Of a stretch of 64,000 nt of DNA, positions 16,308 to 25,359 are shown one piece after another. The notes beneath the pieces were generated by a model, which was not told the origin of the DNA, did no database searches, and was given only the letters and a program-made list of their open reading frames with translations. The DNA comes from Kineobactrum sediminis (GTDB lineage Bacteria > Pseudomonadota > Gammaproteobacteria > Pseudomonadales > Halieaceae), in NCBI RefSeq assembly GCF_002868715.1, contig NZ_PKLZ01000008.1, positions 434,001 through 498,000 of the forward strand, read 5' to 3'. The translations under genes were made by a program, and so were the position numbers. Each line of letters begins with the position of its first letter. Within the stretch, counting starts at the first letter, position 1.

Positions 16308-18566
16308 ATGAAAAAAATAAAACAACAAGCATCCACTCTGGCACTTGCTCTATACGGCTCAGTCGCTCTCGCCCAGGCCCCGGCACTGGAGGAAGTGATC
16401 GTTACCGCAACCAGGCAGGCAGAAAGCCTGCAGGATATTGCCGTGACGGTTACGGCCTTCGGTGAGAACACGATCAGGGAAGCCAACATTCGCGATGCCG
16501 CCGACGTGGCAGTACTCACACCCTCCCTCAATATCAACAGCAATATCAGCCCGTTCAGCACCCGAATCACCATTCGCGGCATAGGTACCGCCGGCTCTAC
16601 TTTTCTCGAACCCTCCGTAGGTAGCTTTGTCGACGGGGTTTACCTTAACCGCACAGGCCTTGCGGTATCAGACCTGGTGGATATCGAGCGTATAGAAGTT
16701 CTGCAGGGCCCACAGGGTACCCTGTATGGCAAAAACACCAATGCCGGTGCGATCAGTATCACCACAAAGTCGCCCAATTTGCTGGAGACCGAGGGTCACC
16801 TCGAGGCCACGACGGGTAACTATTCCATGCAGCGCGTCACCGGCTCGCTATCCGGGCCCATTACAGACACCCTCGCCTACCGCGTGGCAGGCAATTCCCA
16901 CAAACGCGATGGCTATCTTGAGAATCTCGCCGGCCCTGATCTCAACGATGCCGATGACTGGAACGTCGTAGGCAAGCTGCTGTGGGAACCGACGGACGAA
17001 CTGTCCATATTACTCAAGGCAAGCCGGGTCGAACGCGACATGAACTGCTGTTCCCCGGATTCCGTTCACGACCCTATCGCAGAACAGGCGATCATCGACC
17101 GTGGGCAGCCGCCTCTTGGGGATGACCCCTTCGACCATAAGACCTCGCAGGATTTCCCCAGCCCTTATGAACAGGAGTCAACGGCGGCTTCACTGCACAT
17201 TGGTTATGACGCCGGGTGGGGCACGATTGAGTCGATTACCGCCTGGGATGATTATGAACTTGAGTCCGAGCAGGAATCCAGCCGCTCGGTGCTCGATATC
17301 ATTTACCTCAACCAGCCCCAGTCTGGTAACAGTTTTTCCCAGGAATTACGCTTCAGCAACAGTACCGACAATGTGGACTACATGGCCGGCCTGTACTACT
17401 TCGAGCAGGAAACCCGCGAGTTTGAGGGCGAACTAAGCGCCCTCGCGGGCGCCGACAGTCCCATAGCAATACAGATTTGGGGGCCACAGCTGGCACTGAT
17501 TTCTGCACCGGGTGACAAGTCCTTCCAGGACAATATGTTTGAGACAGAAACCATGGCCGTGTTCGGTCGCGCCACCTGGCATGTTGGCGATAACTGGCAT
17601 CTCACCGGGGGCATACGCTGGAGTCAAGAGGATAAAGACGCCGACCTGTTCGTGGATGTGGAGTCCACCGCGTTTACAGCCCGGGAGCCGGAGAACATTC
17701 CCGCGCCCCTTCTCGCAGTGCTGGCACAACAGGGTATCTTCCCGCCCTTCTCGCTACTGGCGGCGAGTCGGCCGGAAATAGATCAAAGCTTTAACCGCAG
17801 CAGCGACAACGTCGACTGGCTGGCAAGCGCAAGTTACGATCTCAACACAGATACTATGGTGTTCGCCAGCGTCTCCACAGGCACCAAGTCCGGCGGTTTC
17901 AACGGTGTGGCCGGCGAACCCGAACAGCGGGAATTCGACGATGAGGACACCGCGAGCTATGAGCTAGGCATTAAATCTACTGTGCTCGACGCACGACTGA
18001 GAATCAACTCCACACTCTTTTTTACCAAAATTGAGAATATGCAGACCACCCAGCAGGCAGACAGTGGGCTGGGGCAGTTCACCTCCAATCAGGGTGAGGC
18101 AGAAGTCGCGGGACTCGACTTTCAACTGGACGCCCTGCCTTTACCCAACCTGACCGTGACCCTGGGTCTGCAGTATCTGGACAAGTATGAGTTCACCGCT
18201 GGGCCGGACAAGGGATTGGACCTGGCGTTTGCCGCGGAACTGAGTGGCAACCTGGCCGCGACTCTTGTGCTTCCACTCGCCGATGGCGGCGCCTACCTGC
18301 GCGCCGATTACAGCTTTATGGGTAATCACACTACCAACGTTGCCAGTGCGGCACAGTTGGCAGACAAGGATGAGCAGGACCGCAGCAACCTCAACATGAC
18401 CCTGGGGTGGCGCAACGATAACTGGAATATCAGCGTCTGGGGCAAGAACCTGACCGATGAGGAATACGCAGCGCAGACCCTCGTCACCTTCCCCCTTACC
18501 GGCATGGATGCCTATTTTCTGGTGCCGCCCAGGACTTACGGCGCCACCTTGCGTTACGACTTCTAG
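16308..18566 (+). CDS. TonB-dependent outer membrane receptor
   Basis: A 752-aa receptor. The ATG at 16308 gives a clean signal peptide (MKKIKQQAST to ALAQA) and is preferred to the codon at 16224. The mature N-terminus carries a TonB box, LEEVIVTATRQ, followed by a plug domain with VTVTAFGENTIRE, ITIRGIGTAG and RIEVLQGPQGTLYGKNTNAG. A 22-strand barrel ends in the terminal aromatic YGATLRYDF. This architecture is common in the Sphingomonad and Cellvibrionales receptors used for organic substrates rather than siderophores. It starts a plus-strand unit with a DUF1330 protein and a GST, 41 nt downstream of operator site 2. It probably imports the pathway substrate. Confidence 0.93.
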   Translation: MKKIKQQASTLALALYGSVALAQAPALEEVIVTATRQAESLQDIAVTVTAFGENTIREANIRDAADVAVLTPSLNINSNISPFSTRITIRGIGTAGSTFLEPSVGSFVDGVYLNRTGLAVSDLVDIERIEVLQGPQGTLYGKNTNAGAISITTKSPNLLETEGHLEATTGNYSMQRVTGSLSGPITDTLAYRVAGNSHKRDGYLENLAGPDLNDADDWNVVGKLLWEPTDELSILLKASRVERDMNCCSPDSVHDPIAEQAIIDRGQPPLGDDPFDHKTSQDFPSPYEQESTAASLHIGYDAGWGTIESITAWDDYELESEQESSRSVLDIIYLNQPQSGNSFSQELRFSNSTDNVDYMAGLYYFEQETREFEGELSALAGADSPIAIQIWGPQLALISAPGDKSFQDNMFETETMAVFGRATWHVGDNWHLTGGIRWSQEDKDADLFVDVESTAFTAREPENIPAPLLAVLAQQGIFPPFSLLAASRPEIDQSFNRSSDNVDWLASASYDLNTDTMVFASVSTGTKSGGFNGVAGEPEQREFDDEDTASYELGIKSTVLDARLRINSTLFFTKIENMQTTQQADSGLGQFTSNQGEAEVAGLDFQLDALPLPNLTVTLGLQYLDKYEFTAGPDKGLDLAFAAELSGNLAATLVLPLADGGAYLRADYSFMGNHTTNVASAAQLADKDEQDRSNLNMTLGWRNDNWNISVWGKNLTDEEYAAQTLVTFPLTGMDAYFLVPPRTYGATLRYDF

Positions 18567-18569
18567 TAT

Positions 18570-18590
18570 CCAGGGCGGGGGCAACCCTGG
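18570..18590 (+). other. intercistronic stem-loop
   Basis: CCAGGG (18570-18575) and CCCTGG (18585-18590) can pair across a 9-nt G-rich loop right after the TonB receptor stop. There is no U-tract, so it may stabilise the upstream message or attenuate transcription into the next two genes rather than terminate it. Confidence 0.3.
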
Positions 18591-18641
18591 GCTGCATGAG
18601 CGACCCAACCCATGCACTATTTTATCAACCAGGAGAAAACA

Positions 18642-18956
18642 ATGTCAGATGTACCGGTTTACGTACTCGCAAATTTTCAGGTTCATGACAAGGACAAGTA
18701 CCGCGAATACGAGAAAGGATTCTTCTCTATACTCAAGCGCCACAATGGTGTCTTTTATACCTACGATGACAACACCACTACCTTCGAGGGCCAGGCACCG
18801 CCTTCCGGCAGGGTTGTTATTTTCGGCTTCCCCTCAGAGCAGTTGGCGACCGAGTGGTACAACGATCCGGATTACCAGGCACTGTCGGAGCACCGTCGCG
18901 CCGGCACCAATCTCGAGTTCATTACCATGGTGCGCGGCCTGCCCCCGCGCGGCTAA
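18642..18956 (+). CDS. DUF1330 family protein
   Basis: A 104-aa protein starting at ATG 18642, after CAGGAGAAAACA; the upstream in-frame codon at 18612 is poorer. It has the DUF1330 dimeric alpha-beta barrel pattern: YVLANFQVHDKDKYREYEKG, a central GRVVIFGFPSEQLATEWY and DPDYQALSEHR. The family is structurally akin to ferredoxin-like monooxygenase/isomerase barrels, but its reaction is undefined. It lies between the TonB receptor and a GST on the same strand, with 12 nt to the latter, so it should be co-transcribed with them. The two membrane proteins at 5125 and 11312 may carry related domains. Confidence 0.9.
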   Translation: MSDVPVYVLANFQVHDKDKYREYEKGFFSILKRHNGVFYTYDDNTTTFEGQAPPSGRVVIFGFPSEQLATEWYNDPDYQALSEHRRAGTNLEFITMVRGLPPRG

Positions 18957-18968
18957 GAGGAGAGCCCG

Positions 18969-19652
18969 ATGATTGATCTCTATACAGCACCCACCCCCAA
19001 CGGGCACAAGGCCTCATGCACACTGGAAGCGCTGAACCTGGAATACGAAACCCATTTCGTCAACATATCTGAAGGCGAACAAAAAACTCCCGAGTATCTG
19101 ACGATATGCCCCAATGGGCGAATCCCCGCCATTATTGATCGGGAGTTAGAAAACTTTGCCATTTTTGAATCGGGTGCAATCATGATTTACCTGGCGGAAA
19201 AGGCTGGCCGCTTATTGCCCACCGATGTCAGGGGTCGCTCCAAAGTGATTCAATGGTTGATGTTCCAGATGGGCGGGATTGGCCCCATGATGGGACAGGC
19301 CAATGTATTCTTCCGCTACTTTCCGGAGAAAATTAAACCGGCAATCGACCGTTACCAGAGCGAAGGCCGCCGCCTGTTCGAAGTGCTGGATACCCATCTG
19401 GGTGACAACGAATGGTTGGCTGATAATTACTCCATAGCGGACATTGCCAACTGGTGCTGGGTGCGTACCCACCGCTGGTCAGGTATTTCTATAGAGGGGC
19501 TGGACAACCTCGACCGCTGGATGGGGGTAATGCAAACACAGCCCGGCCTGCTAAAAGGCACCGAAGTGCCCTTTAGCCTGGGTAACTTACTTGACGACAA
19601 AGAAGAACAGGAAAAATTTACCGATAAGGCCCAGAATATCCTACAGAAATAG
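18969..19652 (+). CDS. glutathione S-transferase (Nu/YfcG-like)
   Basis: A 227-aa GST of normal length, preceded by AGAGGAGAGCCCG. The N-terminus [20 protein letters not shown] matches the YfcG/YghU (Nu-class) group, in which the T-P-N-G motif contacts glutathione and disulfide-bond reductase activity is known. [12 protein letters not shown] supplies the cis-Pro loop and [15 protein letters not shown] the glutathione gamma-glutamyl site. It is the last gene of the TonB/DUF1330/GST unit and converges on the acyl-CoA dehydrogenase at 19748. It is clearly distinct from the longer GST-like proteins of the island. Confidence 0.92.
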   Translation: MIDLYTAPTPNGHKASCTLEALNLEYETHFVNISEGEQKTPEYLTICPNGRIPAIIDRELENFAIFESGAIMIYLAEKAGRLLPTDVRGRSKVIQWLMFQMGGIGPMMGQANVFFRYFPEKIKPAIDRYQSEGRRLFEVLDTHLGDNEWLADNYSIADIANWCWVRTHRWSGISIEGLDNLDRWMGVMQTQPGLLKGTEVPFSLGNLLDDKEEQEKFTDKAQNILQK

Positions 19653-19670
19653 GGCTTAATCCGGAGAGCT

Positions 19671-19700
19671 TTGGCATATTCAGAAAATGCCCTATGCCAA
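19671..19700. terminator. possible bidirectional terminator hairpin
   Basis: TTGGCATA (19671-19678) and TATGCCAA (19693-19700) form a perfect 8-bp stem around a 14-nt loop between convergent genes ending at 19652 and 19748. The loop is long and there is no U-tract, so termination is only suggested. Confidence 0.35.
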
Positions 19701-19747
19701 CGATCCGGCATTCAGCAAGACCAGCCCACCGGGGAAAATTTCTGCCT

Positions 19748-20962
19748 TTATTTTAGGAGGTCGCGAATAGTCAGCTTGGCCAACTGTGACATATGCACCT
19801 CGTCCGGGCCATCGGCGATTCGGCAGAAACGCGCGTGGGTGAACACGTCCGGAATCATGGTGTCCTGGCAGACGCCCATGCCGCCAAATACCTGCATGGC
19901 GCGATCGGCTACGTTCTGCGCCATCTGTGGCGCGACGATTTTCACCATGGAGATATAGGGCAAGGCGGCTTGCATACCCTCCCTATCCATTACTTCTGCG
20001 GCTTGCAGTACCAACAGGCGCGCTTGTTCAATGTCGCAGCGACAGCGTGCAATTTCATGCTGCACACTGGTTTTTTTGCTGAGTTTTTCGCCAAAGGCCA
20101 CACGCTCCTCCGCGCGTGCGCACATCAGTTCCAGGCAGCGCTGCGCCGCACCCACCAGGGTCATCGCATACTGGAACCGGCCCGGGCCGAGGCGACCCTG
20201 GGCAATTTCAAAACCACAGCCCTCGCCTTTGATCATATTGGTCACGGGGACGCGTACGTCTTCAAACAGGAATTCCGCTTCACCGCCGGGCGAATGGAAA
20301 TTATCAAATACACGCAACGGCCGTACCAACGTTATCCCCGGGGTATCGCGAGGCACCAGAATAGTGGAGTGCCGACGATGACGGGGGGCGTCGGGGTTCG
20401 ATAGCCCCATCACCAGCATAATCTTGCAGCGCTCCTGCACCGCGTTGGTGGTCCACCACTTGCGGCCATTGAGCACGTATTCATCACCATCGCGCTTGAT
20501 TTCAAGCTCCATATTAGTGGCATCGGAAGAGGCCACCTGAGGTTCGGTCATCGCGTAGGCAGAGCGGATTTCACCCGCAAGCAATGGCTCCAGCCACTGC
20601 GCCTGCTGCTCAGCCGTACCGTACTTTGCCAGCACCTCCATATTGCCGCGATCAGGCGCATTGCAGTTGAACACCGCCTGGGCCCACATAACCTTGCTCA
20701 TGGTTTCAAACAGCGGGGCAATTTCGGCATTGGTCAGCCCCGGGCTCCAGGGCTGGTACTCGTGGGGCAGGAACAGGTTCCATAGCCCTTCGGCCCTCGC
20801 CTTTTCACGCAGCTCATCAAACCAGTCAGGAACCTGCCACAGATTGTCCTGATTCAGGGTGAACGCACTCCAGTCGTGCTCACGAGGATAGATGTGCTCC
20901 TCCATGAACGCTTCGAGCCGGGCATTTAACTGCCTGACTTTTTCGCTTACTTCAAATCCCAT
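19748..20962 (-). CDS. acyl-CoA dehydrogenase, ACAD10/11-like
   Basis: A 404-aa ACAD starting at ATG 20962 after GGAGAGGCCGC. Landmarks: YAMTEPQVASSDATNMELEI (flavin/substrate loop), DEYVLNGRKWWTTNAVQERC, GPGRFQYAMTLVGAAQRCLE and VFGGMGVCQDTMIPDVFTHAR. The long N-terminal region (EEHIYPREHDWSAF, KARAEGLWNLFLPHEYQPWS) and the TEPQVASSDATN segment place it with the ACAD10/11-type enzymes that handle 4-hydroxy- or branched long-chain acyl-CoAs. It is a paralog of the enzyme at 41484-42707. It is the last gene of the unit that starts with the DJ-1-like gene at 25236. Confidence 0.92.
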   Translation of the reverse strand: MGFEVSEKVRQLNARLEAFMEEHIYPREHDWSAFTLNQDNLWQVPDWFDELREKARAEGLWNLFLPHEYQPWSPGLTNAEIAPLFETMSKVMWAQAVFNCNAPDRGNMEVLAKYGTAEQQAQWLEPLLAGEIRSAYAMTEPQVASSDATNMELEIKRDGDEYVLNGRKWWTTNAVQERCKIMLVMGLSNPDAPRHRRHSTILVPRDTPGITLVRPLRVFDNFHSPGGEAEFLFEDVRVPVTNMIKGEGCGFEIAQGRLGPGRFQYAMTLVGAAQRCLELMCARAEERVAFGEKLSKKTSVQHEIARCRCDIEQARLLVLQAAEVMDREGMQAALPYISMVKIVAPQMAQNVADRAMQVFGGMGVCQDTMIPDVFTHARFCRIADGPDEVHMSQLAKLTIRDLLK

Positions 20963-20990
20963 GCGGCCTCTCCTTTGCAAAATTTAAACC

Positions 20991-21010
20991 GGGAACAGAC
21001 CCCCGTTTCC
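20991..21010 (-). repeat. dispersed 20-bp element, copy 2
   Basis: The minus strand reads GGAAACGGGGGTCTGTTCCC, related to the copy at 5761-5780. It lies in the 90-nt gap between the long GST gene and the acyl-CoA dehydrogenase, where it may be a leftover of a small mobile repeat. Confidence 0.4.
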
Positions 21011-21052
21011 ATACAGATGGAAAGGGTGGCCTGCCTCCGGCTCTGTATTCTG

Positions 21053-22180
21053 TTATGCCCAAATCTCGAGGTTGCCCGAGCGGCTGATTCGCCTGTCCAG
21101 GACAATGCCCGTGATAGCTGACATGCCGCAGGCTTCGAGCATTTCATCCACCGCGGCGCGACCGGCGCTGTCCAGGCCTGCGTACACAGACTGCACCCGC
21201 TGTAGCAGATAAAACCTGTAGGGCTGGGCCAGCGCCGTGATCGTCTCGCCACGCACTGTGAATTCGGCGGTCCCGATAGCATGAGCAGAGCGGCCCACCG
21301 CTGGCGCTCCCACTTCAGGCTGGTTCCCAGCCAGCCACCTGTTGATCGCATCTGCCGCTGCACGGGTTTCCGGCACGAAGTCCTCTGCCAGCAAACGCAA
21401 CACCGCCAACAGGGTTTCCGGTACCTCATCATCCGCCAGGAAATCGGTCCCCGCATTAAAATACTCGGGGGCGTCCTGGTCGGCGCGATTCATCCGCTCC
21501 ACCCAGCGATAGACGCGCGTGGCGCGCTGTTGCATCAATCGGGCAGGATAGGGATCGCGGCCCAGGTGCGCATACATTGGCGCCAACAGGCCGAAGTCAC
21601 CGATGCAGGGTCGCCAGCCCAGCAAATAGGGGTTCTGCTCAAAGTGTGCGTCCAGGGCGTCCAGATATTCCAGATACAGGCGCTCCACCAGATCGCGGGT
21701 CTGGTCAGTAACACCGAAAAACATCGCAGCGTGAAGCATACGATCCATCATCGCTTCGGTTTTGTCCTCGCGCTGGGGTACATCCCGCTGGGAGTGCAAG
21801 AAGTGGTAGCGCACGAATTCATGGTTACACTGCGGGAAGTTCCAGCGATAGTGCATCGCCGGCCGCAGCAGGCCATCAGAGCCAATCACATCGAACAGGG
21901 CGCTGACAATCTGCTGCCTGGGCCCGGGCGGCTGACAGGGGCGGCCATTGGCAGCCTCGAAATGTTCGATGATCGCCGCGCCATCGCGGATCACCTCTCC
22001 ATCCGGGGTAACCAGCGTAGGAATAGTAGGCAACTTGCCCTTCGGCAATACTTCGGCCTTGAAACTCTCATGACCGCTGGAAAGCTCTCGAAAGGGGATA
22101 CCGTGCTTGATCAGGTAGGACCGGGCACGGCCGGAATACAGTGAGTGGGTGATGGCATAGAGTCTATGCAGCTCAGTCAT
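21053..22180 (-). CDS. long glutathione S-transferase-like protein (GST-L4)
   Basis: A 375-aa member of the long GST-like paralog family also found at 7641, 8875 and 9981. The N-terminus LYAITHSLYSGRARSYLIKH has the Ser-x-Tyr-Ser catalytic-site pattern. AMHYRWNFPQCNHEF and CIGDFGLLAPMYAHLGRDPYP are the shared signatures. The C-terminal extension includes FTVRGETITALAQPYRFYLLQR, equivalent to the extensions in the other copies. It lies 2 nt after the sulfatase stop codon, so it is co-translated with it. The retained family pattern suggests the same kind of reaction as the copies in the other unit, on a different intermediate or step. Confidence 0.85.
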   Translation of the reverse strand: MTELHRLYAITHSLYSGRARSYLIKHGIPFRELSSGHESFKAEVLPKGKLPTIPTLVTPDGEVIRDGAAIIEHFEAANGRPCQPPGPRQQIVSALFDVIGSDGLLRPAMHYRWNFPQCNHEFVRYHFLHSQRDVPQREDKTEAMMDRMLHAAMFFGVTDQTRDLVERLYLEYLDALDAHFEQNPYLLGWRPCIGDFGLLAPMYAHLGRDPYPARLMQQRATRVYRWVERMNRADQDAPEYFNAGTDFLADDEVPETLLAVLRLLAEDFVPETRAAADAINRWLAGNQPEVGAPAVGRSAHAIGTAEFTVRGETITALAQPYRFYLLQRVQSVYAGLDSAGRAAVDEMLEACGMSAITGIVLDRRISRSGNLEIWA

Positions 22181-22182
22181 CG

Positions 22183-23988
22183 TCAGCGCTTCCTTTTCAT
22201 TCGGTAGGCCACATAGAAAGGCATGAGTACCAGCAGGGTCAACAGGAATAACAGGATCACCTCCCGGTACTGCTGGTGCAGGGCATTGGTCACCAGCTGG
22301 CGCATCTGCGTATAGCCTGCAGGTAGCGGCAACACACCATTGTCACGCGCATACAGCTGGTAGCGGGCGAGCATACGCTGGAAAATTACCGGCTGCCCAG
22401 AGGCCAGATCAACCACCTCCCCCGGATCCCTGGCGATATTGTAGAGGCGCCACTGCCCGTCACCGAGCGGCGGTTGATTCACTACCAGTTTGTAATCCCC
22501 CTGGAACAGGACAGCGTGGCCGGTCAGTTCGTAGCCCACTGCGTCCTCCTCGCCATACACGCGATCGGCGTTGCCACTGAGCAAAGGACTGAGGTCGCGT
22601 CCGCTCATCGGCAGCACCGGCCTGCCGGCGTAGCGGGCGCCAGGTGCCTCGACGCCAGCCAACGCGAGAATCGTCGGCGTGATATCTGTGGCCCAGGCAA
22701 ACGCCGGGGTCGACACCTGCTTGCGTGGCAGGCCTTCACCGGCAATGATCAGCGGCACTCGCATACCGCCCTCCCCGGTGTAGAATTTGTAAAAAGACAG
22801 TGGGCTCGCCGAGGCGCTGGCGAAACCGGGGCTGATAGAATTGTAACTGCCCTGCAGGCCCAGCCGCTCGTAGTCAGTGTGATACCCCTGTCCGGCAGGG
22901 CCGAGGCGAGCGGGAAATGCCTCCGGGTCGGCGGGGCCACTGGCCTCGCTGCCATTGTCCGAGGTAAACACAAAAATCGTGTTGTCATACTGCCCGCTGG
23001 ACTTGAGATACTCCACCAGGCGGCCGATATGAAAATCCATCGCCTCTATCATGGCGCCATAAACCGCCATACGCTTGGCCTCGTAGCGCTTGCGGTCGTC
23101 ATCGAGGGCATCCCAGTCGCCAGTCGTCGACACGCGGGTCATGGCGGTGTCCGCCGGCACCAGTCCCGACTCAACCGCCCGCTGCAGGCGCTGTTCCCGC
23201 AGCACATCCCAGCCGGCGTCATAAACTCCCATATAGCGGTCGATAAATGACTGAGGGGCCTGTACCGGTATATGCACTGCCATAAACGACACATAGGCAA
23301 AGAAGGGCTGGCCATTGCCGATATTGCTGTCGATAAACTCAATGGTTTTGTCGATCAGGAACCGCGAAGAGTAAAAGTCCTCCGGCAGAGTAAAGCGTTC
23401 GCCATCGGCGAACCAGTTCGCCTGGTCATAGATTGGCAGGTAGGGACGCTGCTCCCAGTTGTCGGCGCCGGAATCCATCATCGCCACAGTGCGCTGGAAA
23501 CCTCGCCTGCTGGGCAGTTTGTTCGGGGTCGAACCCAGGTGCCACTTGCCCGCCATGTAGGTGTGATAACCGGCGCCCTCCAACAAGTTGGCCACCGTAA
23601 CCACATTATCGCCCAGCACTCCCTGGTAGTGGGCATGAGTGCGCTGCTCCGGTGCAAGCATCTCTGGAATATTGGGCACCCCGGCCAGGTGATTACCCAC
23701 GCCGGTCAACAGCATGGCCCGGGCGGGCGCACAGTTGGCGGCCGTATGATAGTTGCTGAAGCGTACCCCCTGCTCCGCCAGCGCCGAAAGCGTCGGGGTA
23801 TTGACCTCACTGCCATAGGGGGCGATATCGGTATAGCCCAGGTCATCGGCGAGAATAAAGACAATATTCGGACGTGTTACAGGCTCGGGCGGAATCTCCA
23901 CGATCGGTTCTACATCCTGTGCAACTCCAGACCCTGCCACGAGCAGGGAACACATCAGCAGCATACTCCGGGCAACAGCGAAACTCAC
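22183..23988 (-). CDS. periplasmic membrane-anchored sulfatase 1
   Basis: A 601-aa type I sulfatase with GTG start at 23988, a signal peptide (to about residue 24, GVAQD) and a C-terminal transmembrane helix (EVILLFLLTLLVLMPFYVAY) with a basic tail. RPNIVFILADDLGYTDIAPYG carries the Asp pair for the Ca/Mg ion. NCAPARAMLLTG matches the formylglycine motif C-x-A-x-R, with Cys86 the residue converted by a sulfatase-maturating enzyme, which is not in the window. MAGKWHLGS and FVFTSDNGSEASG are further active-site landmarks. It hydrolyses a sulfate ester outside the cytoplasm. It sits within the DJ-1/DUF4345/sulfatase/GST/ACAD unit, implying that sulfate removal is part of this pathway. Confidence 0.93.
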   Translation of the reverse strand: MSFAVARSMLLMCSLLVAGSGVAQDVEPIVEIPPEPVTRPNIVFILADDLGYTDIAPYGSEVNTPTLSALAEQGVRFSNYHTAANCAPARAMLLTGVGNHLAGVPNIPEMLAPEQRTHAHYQGVLGDNVVTVANLLEGAGYHTYMAGKWHLGSTPNKLPSRRGFQRTVAMMDSGADNWEQRPYLPIYDQANWFADGERFTLPEDFYSSRFLIDKTIEFIDSNIGNGQPFFAYVSFMAVHIPVQAPQSFIDRYMGVYDAGWDVLREQRLQRAVESGLVPADTAMTRVSTTGDWDALDDDRKRYEAKRMAVYGAMIEAMDFHIGRLVEYLKSSGQYDNTIFVFTSDNGSEASGPADPEAFPARLGPAGQGYHTDYERLGLQGSYNSISPGFASASASPLSFYKFYTGEGGMRVPLIIAGEGLPRKQVSTPAFAWATDITPTILALAGVEAPGARYAGRPVLPMSGRDLSPLLSGNADRVYGEEDAVGYELTGHAVLFQGDYKLVVNQPPLGDGQWRLYNIARDPGEVVDLASGQPVIFQRMLARYQLYARDNGVLPLPAGYTQMRQLVTNALHQQYREVILLFLLTLLVLMPFYVAYRMKRKR

Positions 23989-23992
23989 AGAC

Positions 23993-24385
23993 TCAACTCG
24001 TTTCAGGCAGGCGCCGGGAGGCGGCCAGTAAAATTAGTGCAACAATCACTTCAGGCGCAATCAGATCCAGTGCCAATGTCGCATCGTGAACCAGCCAGGC
24101 CACCACACGGCCGACAGCGGTAATCGCAAGCAGCATGATGGCCGGGTAATACCAGGTGCGATGGGCACTGATCAGCGCAATCAGCATGCAGCTGCCCAGG
24201 GTCAGGAAGAACCCCGCCATATCCCCCACCTGGGAACTGAGTCCCACCCCCTCGCCCAGAGTAAGGCCAAATTCGGGCGCCACACCGGCGGGCGCTACCA
24301 GCCAGCGCATGCCGGTCACCAGGAACAACAGCGCCGGCAACAGCACCAGTATTTGCAGAATCCTGTTCGCCAAAGGCATCGCCAT
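23993..24385 (-). CDS. four-helix membrane protein, DUF4345-like
   Basis: A 130-aa protein with four hydrophobic helices: LQILVLLPALLFLVTGMRWL, MAGFFLTLGSCMLIALISA, YYPAIMLLAITAVGRVVAWL and LIAPEVIVALILLAA. The spacing, the G-M-R-W-L motif in helix 1 and the V-G-R-V-V-A-W pattern in helix 3 agree with the DUF4345 family of small membrane proteins, whose function is unknown. Its ATG overlaps the TGA of the DJ-1-like gene (TGATG), and the sulfatase start follows 4 nt after its stop, so all three are tightly coupled. Confidence 0.75.
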   Translation of the reverse strand: MAMPLANRILQILVLLPALLFLVTGMRWLVAPAGVAPEFGLTLGEGVGLSSQVGDMAGFFLTLGSCMLIALISAHRTWYYPAIMLLAITAVGRVVAWLVHDATLALDLIAPEVIVALILLAASRRLPETS

Positions 24386-25236
24386 CACTCCCGTTCTGCT
24401 ATGACCTGCATCATACGATGCGAGGTTTCAAGGCCGGAGTTCTGGTTCTGGCCAGTGACAAAACGCTTCTGATCATCCACCACCACGTGAGTCGCAAACA
24501 TATCGCGGAAAGCCGTGCTGCTCTCGAACACCGCACCAGCCTTGCGTAGTTCAGTTTCGGGATGCCTGGGTGTCAGGTCGATACCAAATTCCCTGATCTG
24601 CTTATCAGTAACCCCAGTCATCCTGCGGCCGGCCACCAACAGCTTGCCATCGCGATCACGAGCGCTCACCAGGCCCAATAAACCATGGCAGACGCCACCG
24701 AGCACAGGTGTTCGGTCCGCATAGTAGGCCTGGGATACTTTTTCCGCCAGTTCGGGCGACTGGGCCAGATCATAGGCAGCGCCCCAGCCGCCTGCTATGA
24801 AGACGATGTCGTACTGGCTCATATCGACATCGGCAATGGGAATGGAGTTCTTCACCTTGGCCTGTGCTATCGGGTCGTTCAGGTAACGCTCATCCTCGGG
24901 GGATTTAAGGGCATAAAAGAAACTACCCGGATCGATGGGAATCTCGCCACCCTGCACGCTTGCGATTTCAACCTCCATTCCCCCGTCCTGAAACGTGTAA
25001 TAGGGGTGGGTAAATTCGGACCCAAAAACCCCGGTCGCTTTCCCTTTGGTTTCACCCGGGGCAGCCAGTACCGAATGGCTGGTGGTTATTATCAGGGCGC
25101 GCTTGCCTGGCAAATCCCAGGTAGGCCCCTCGTATTTCGGATGCCAACCCGCCTTGTGCAAGACGGTAGGCAACGCAGTCAGCAAAACCCCTGCAATGAC
25201 AACCAGGGCTAGCAGAACATACAAGAGCTTTTTCAT
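24385..25236 (-). CDS. membrane-anchored DJ-1/PfpI family protein
   Basis: A 283-aa protein with an N-terminal helix (LLYVLLALVVIAGVLLTAL) and a DJ-1/PfpI (Hsp31-like) domain. Landmarks are RALIITTSHSVLAAPGETKG, EFTHPYYTFQDGGMEVEIAS, DIVFIAGGWGAAYDL and the nucleophile elbow GGVCHGLLGLV with its Cys. Hsp31-type members act as glyoxalase III or chaperones, but the exact role here is unknown. The ATG at 25236 is favoured, with GAGG 6 nt upstream. It is the first gene of the unit running to 19748, and operator site 3 lies 55 nt upstream. A membrane anchor on a DJ-1 domain is less usual and suggests an extracytoplasmic site of action. Confidence 0.88.
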   Translation of the reverse strand: MKKLLYVLLALVVIAGVLLTALPTVLHKAGWHPKYEGPTWDLPGKRALIITTSHSVLAAPGETKGKATGVFGSEFTHPYYTFQDGGMEVEIASVQGGEIPIDPGSFFYALKSPEDERYLNDPIAQAKVKNSIPIADVDMSQYDIVFIAGGWGAAYDLAQSPELAEKVSQAYYADRTPVLGGVCHGLLGLVSARDRDGKLLVAGRRMTGVTDKQIREFGIDLTPRHPETELRKAGAVFESSTAFRDMFATHVVVDDQKRFVTGQNQNSGLETSHRMMQVIAERE

Positions 25237-25290
25237 CGTTGACCTCATTTTATTGTGCCCCGCCTTAGTTAGACCATGTATCGACAGTAT

Positions 25291-25303
25291 TTATGCCATT
25301 ATG
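25291..25303. promoter_or_regulatory. palindromic operator-like site 3 (imperfect)
   Basis: TTTATG-C-CATTATG: the right half and core (ATGCCATTATGTA) are identical to site 1, while the left half has two mismatches to perfect symmetry. It lies 55 nt upstream of the DJ-1-like gene start at 25236. Confidence 0.55.
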
Positions 25304-25359
25304 TATGATGTTGCGGAGTATAGCCATACTCACTATCGATATACGAATAAGCATCCGGC

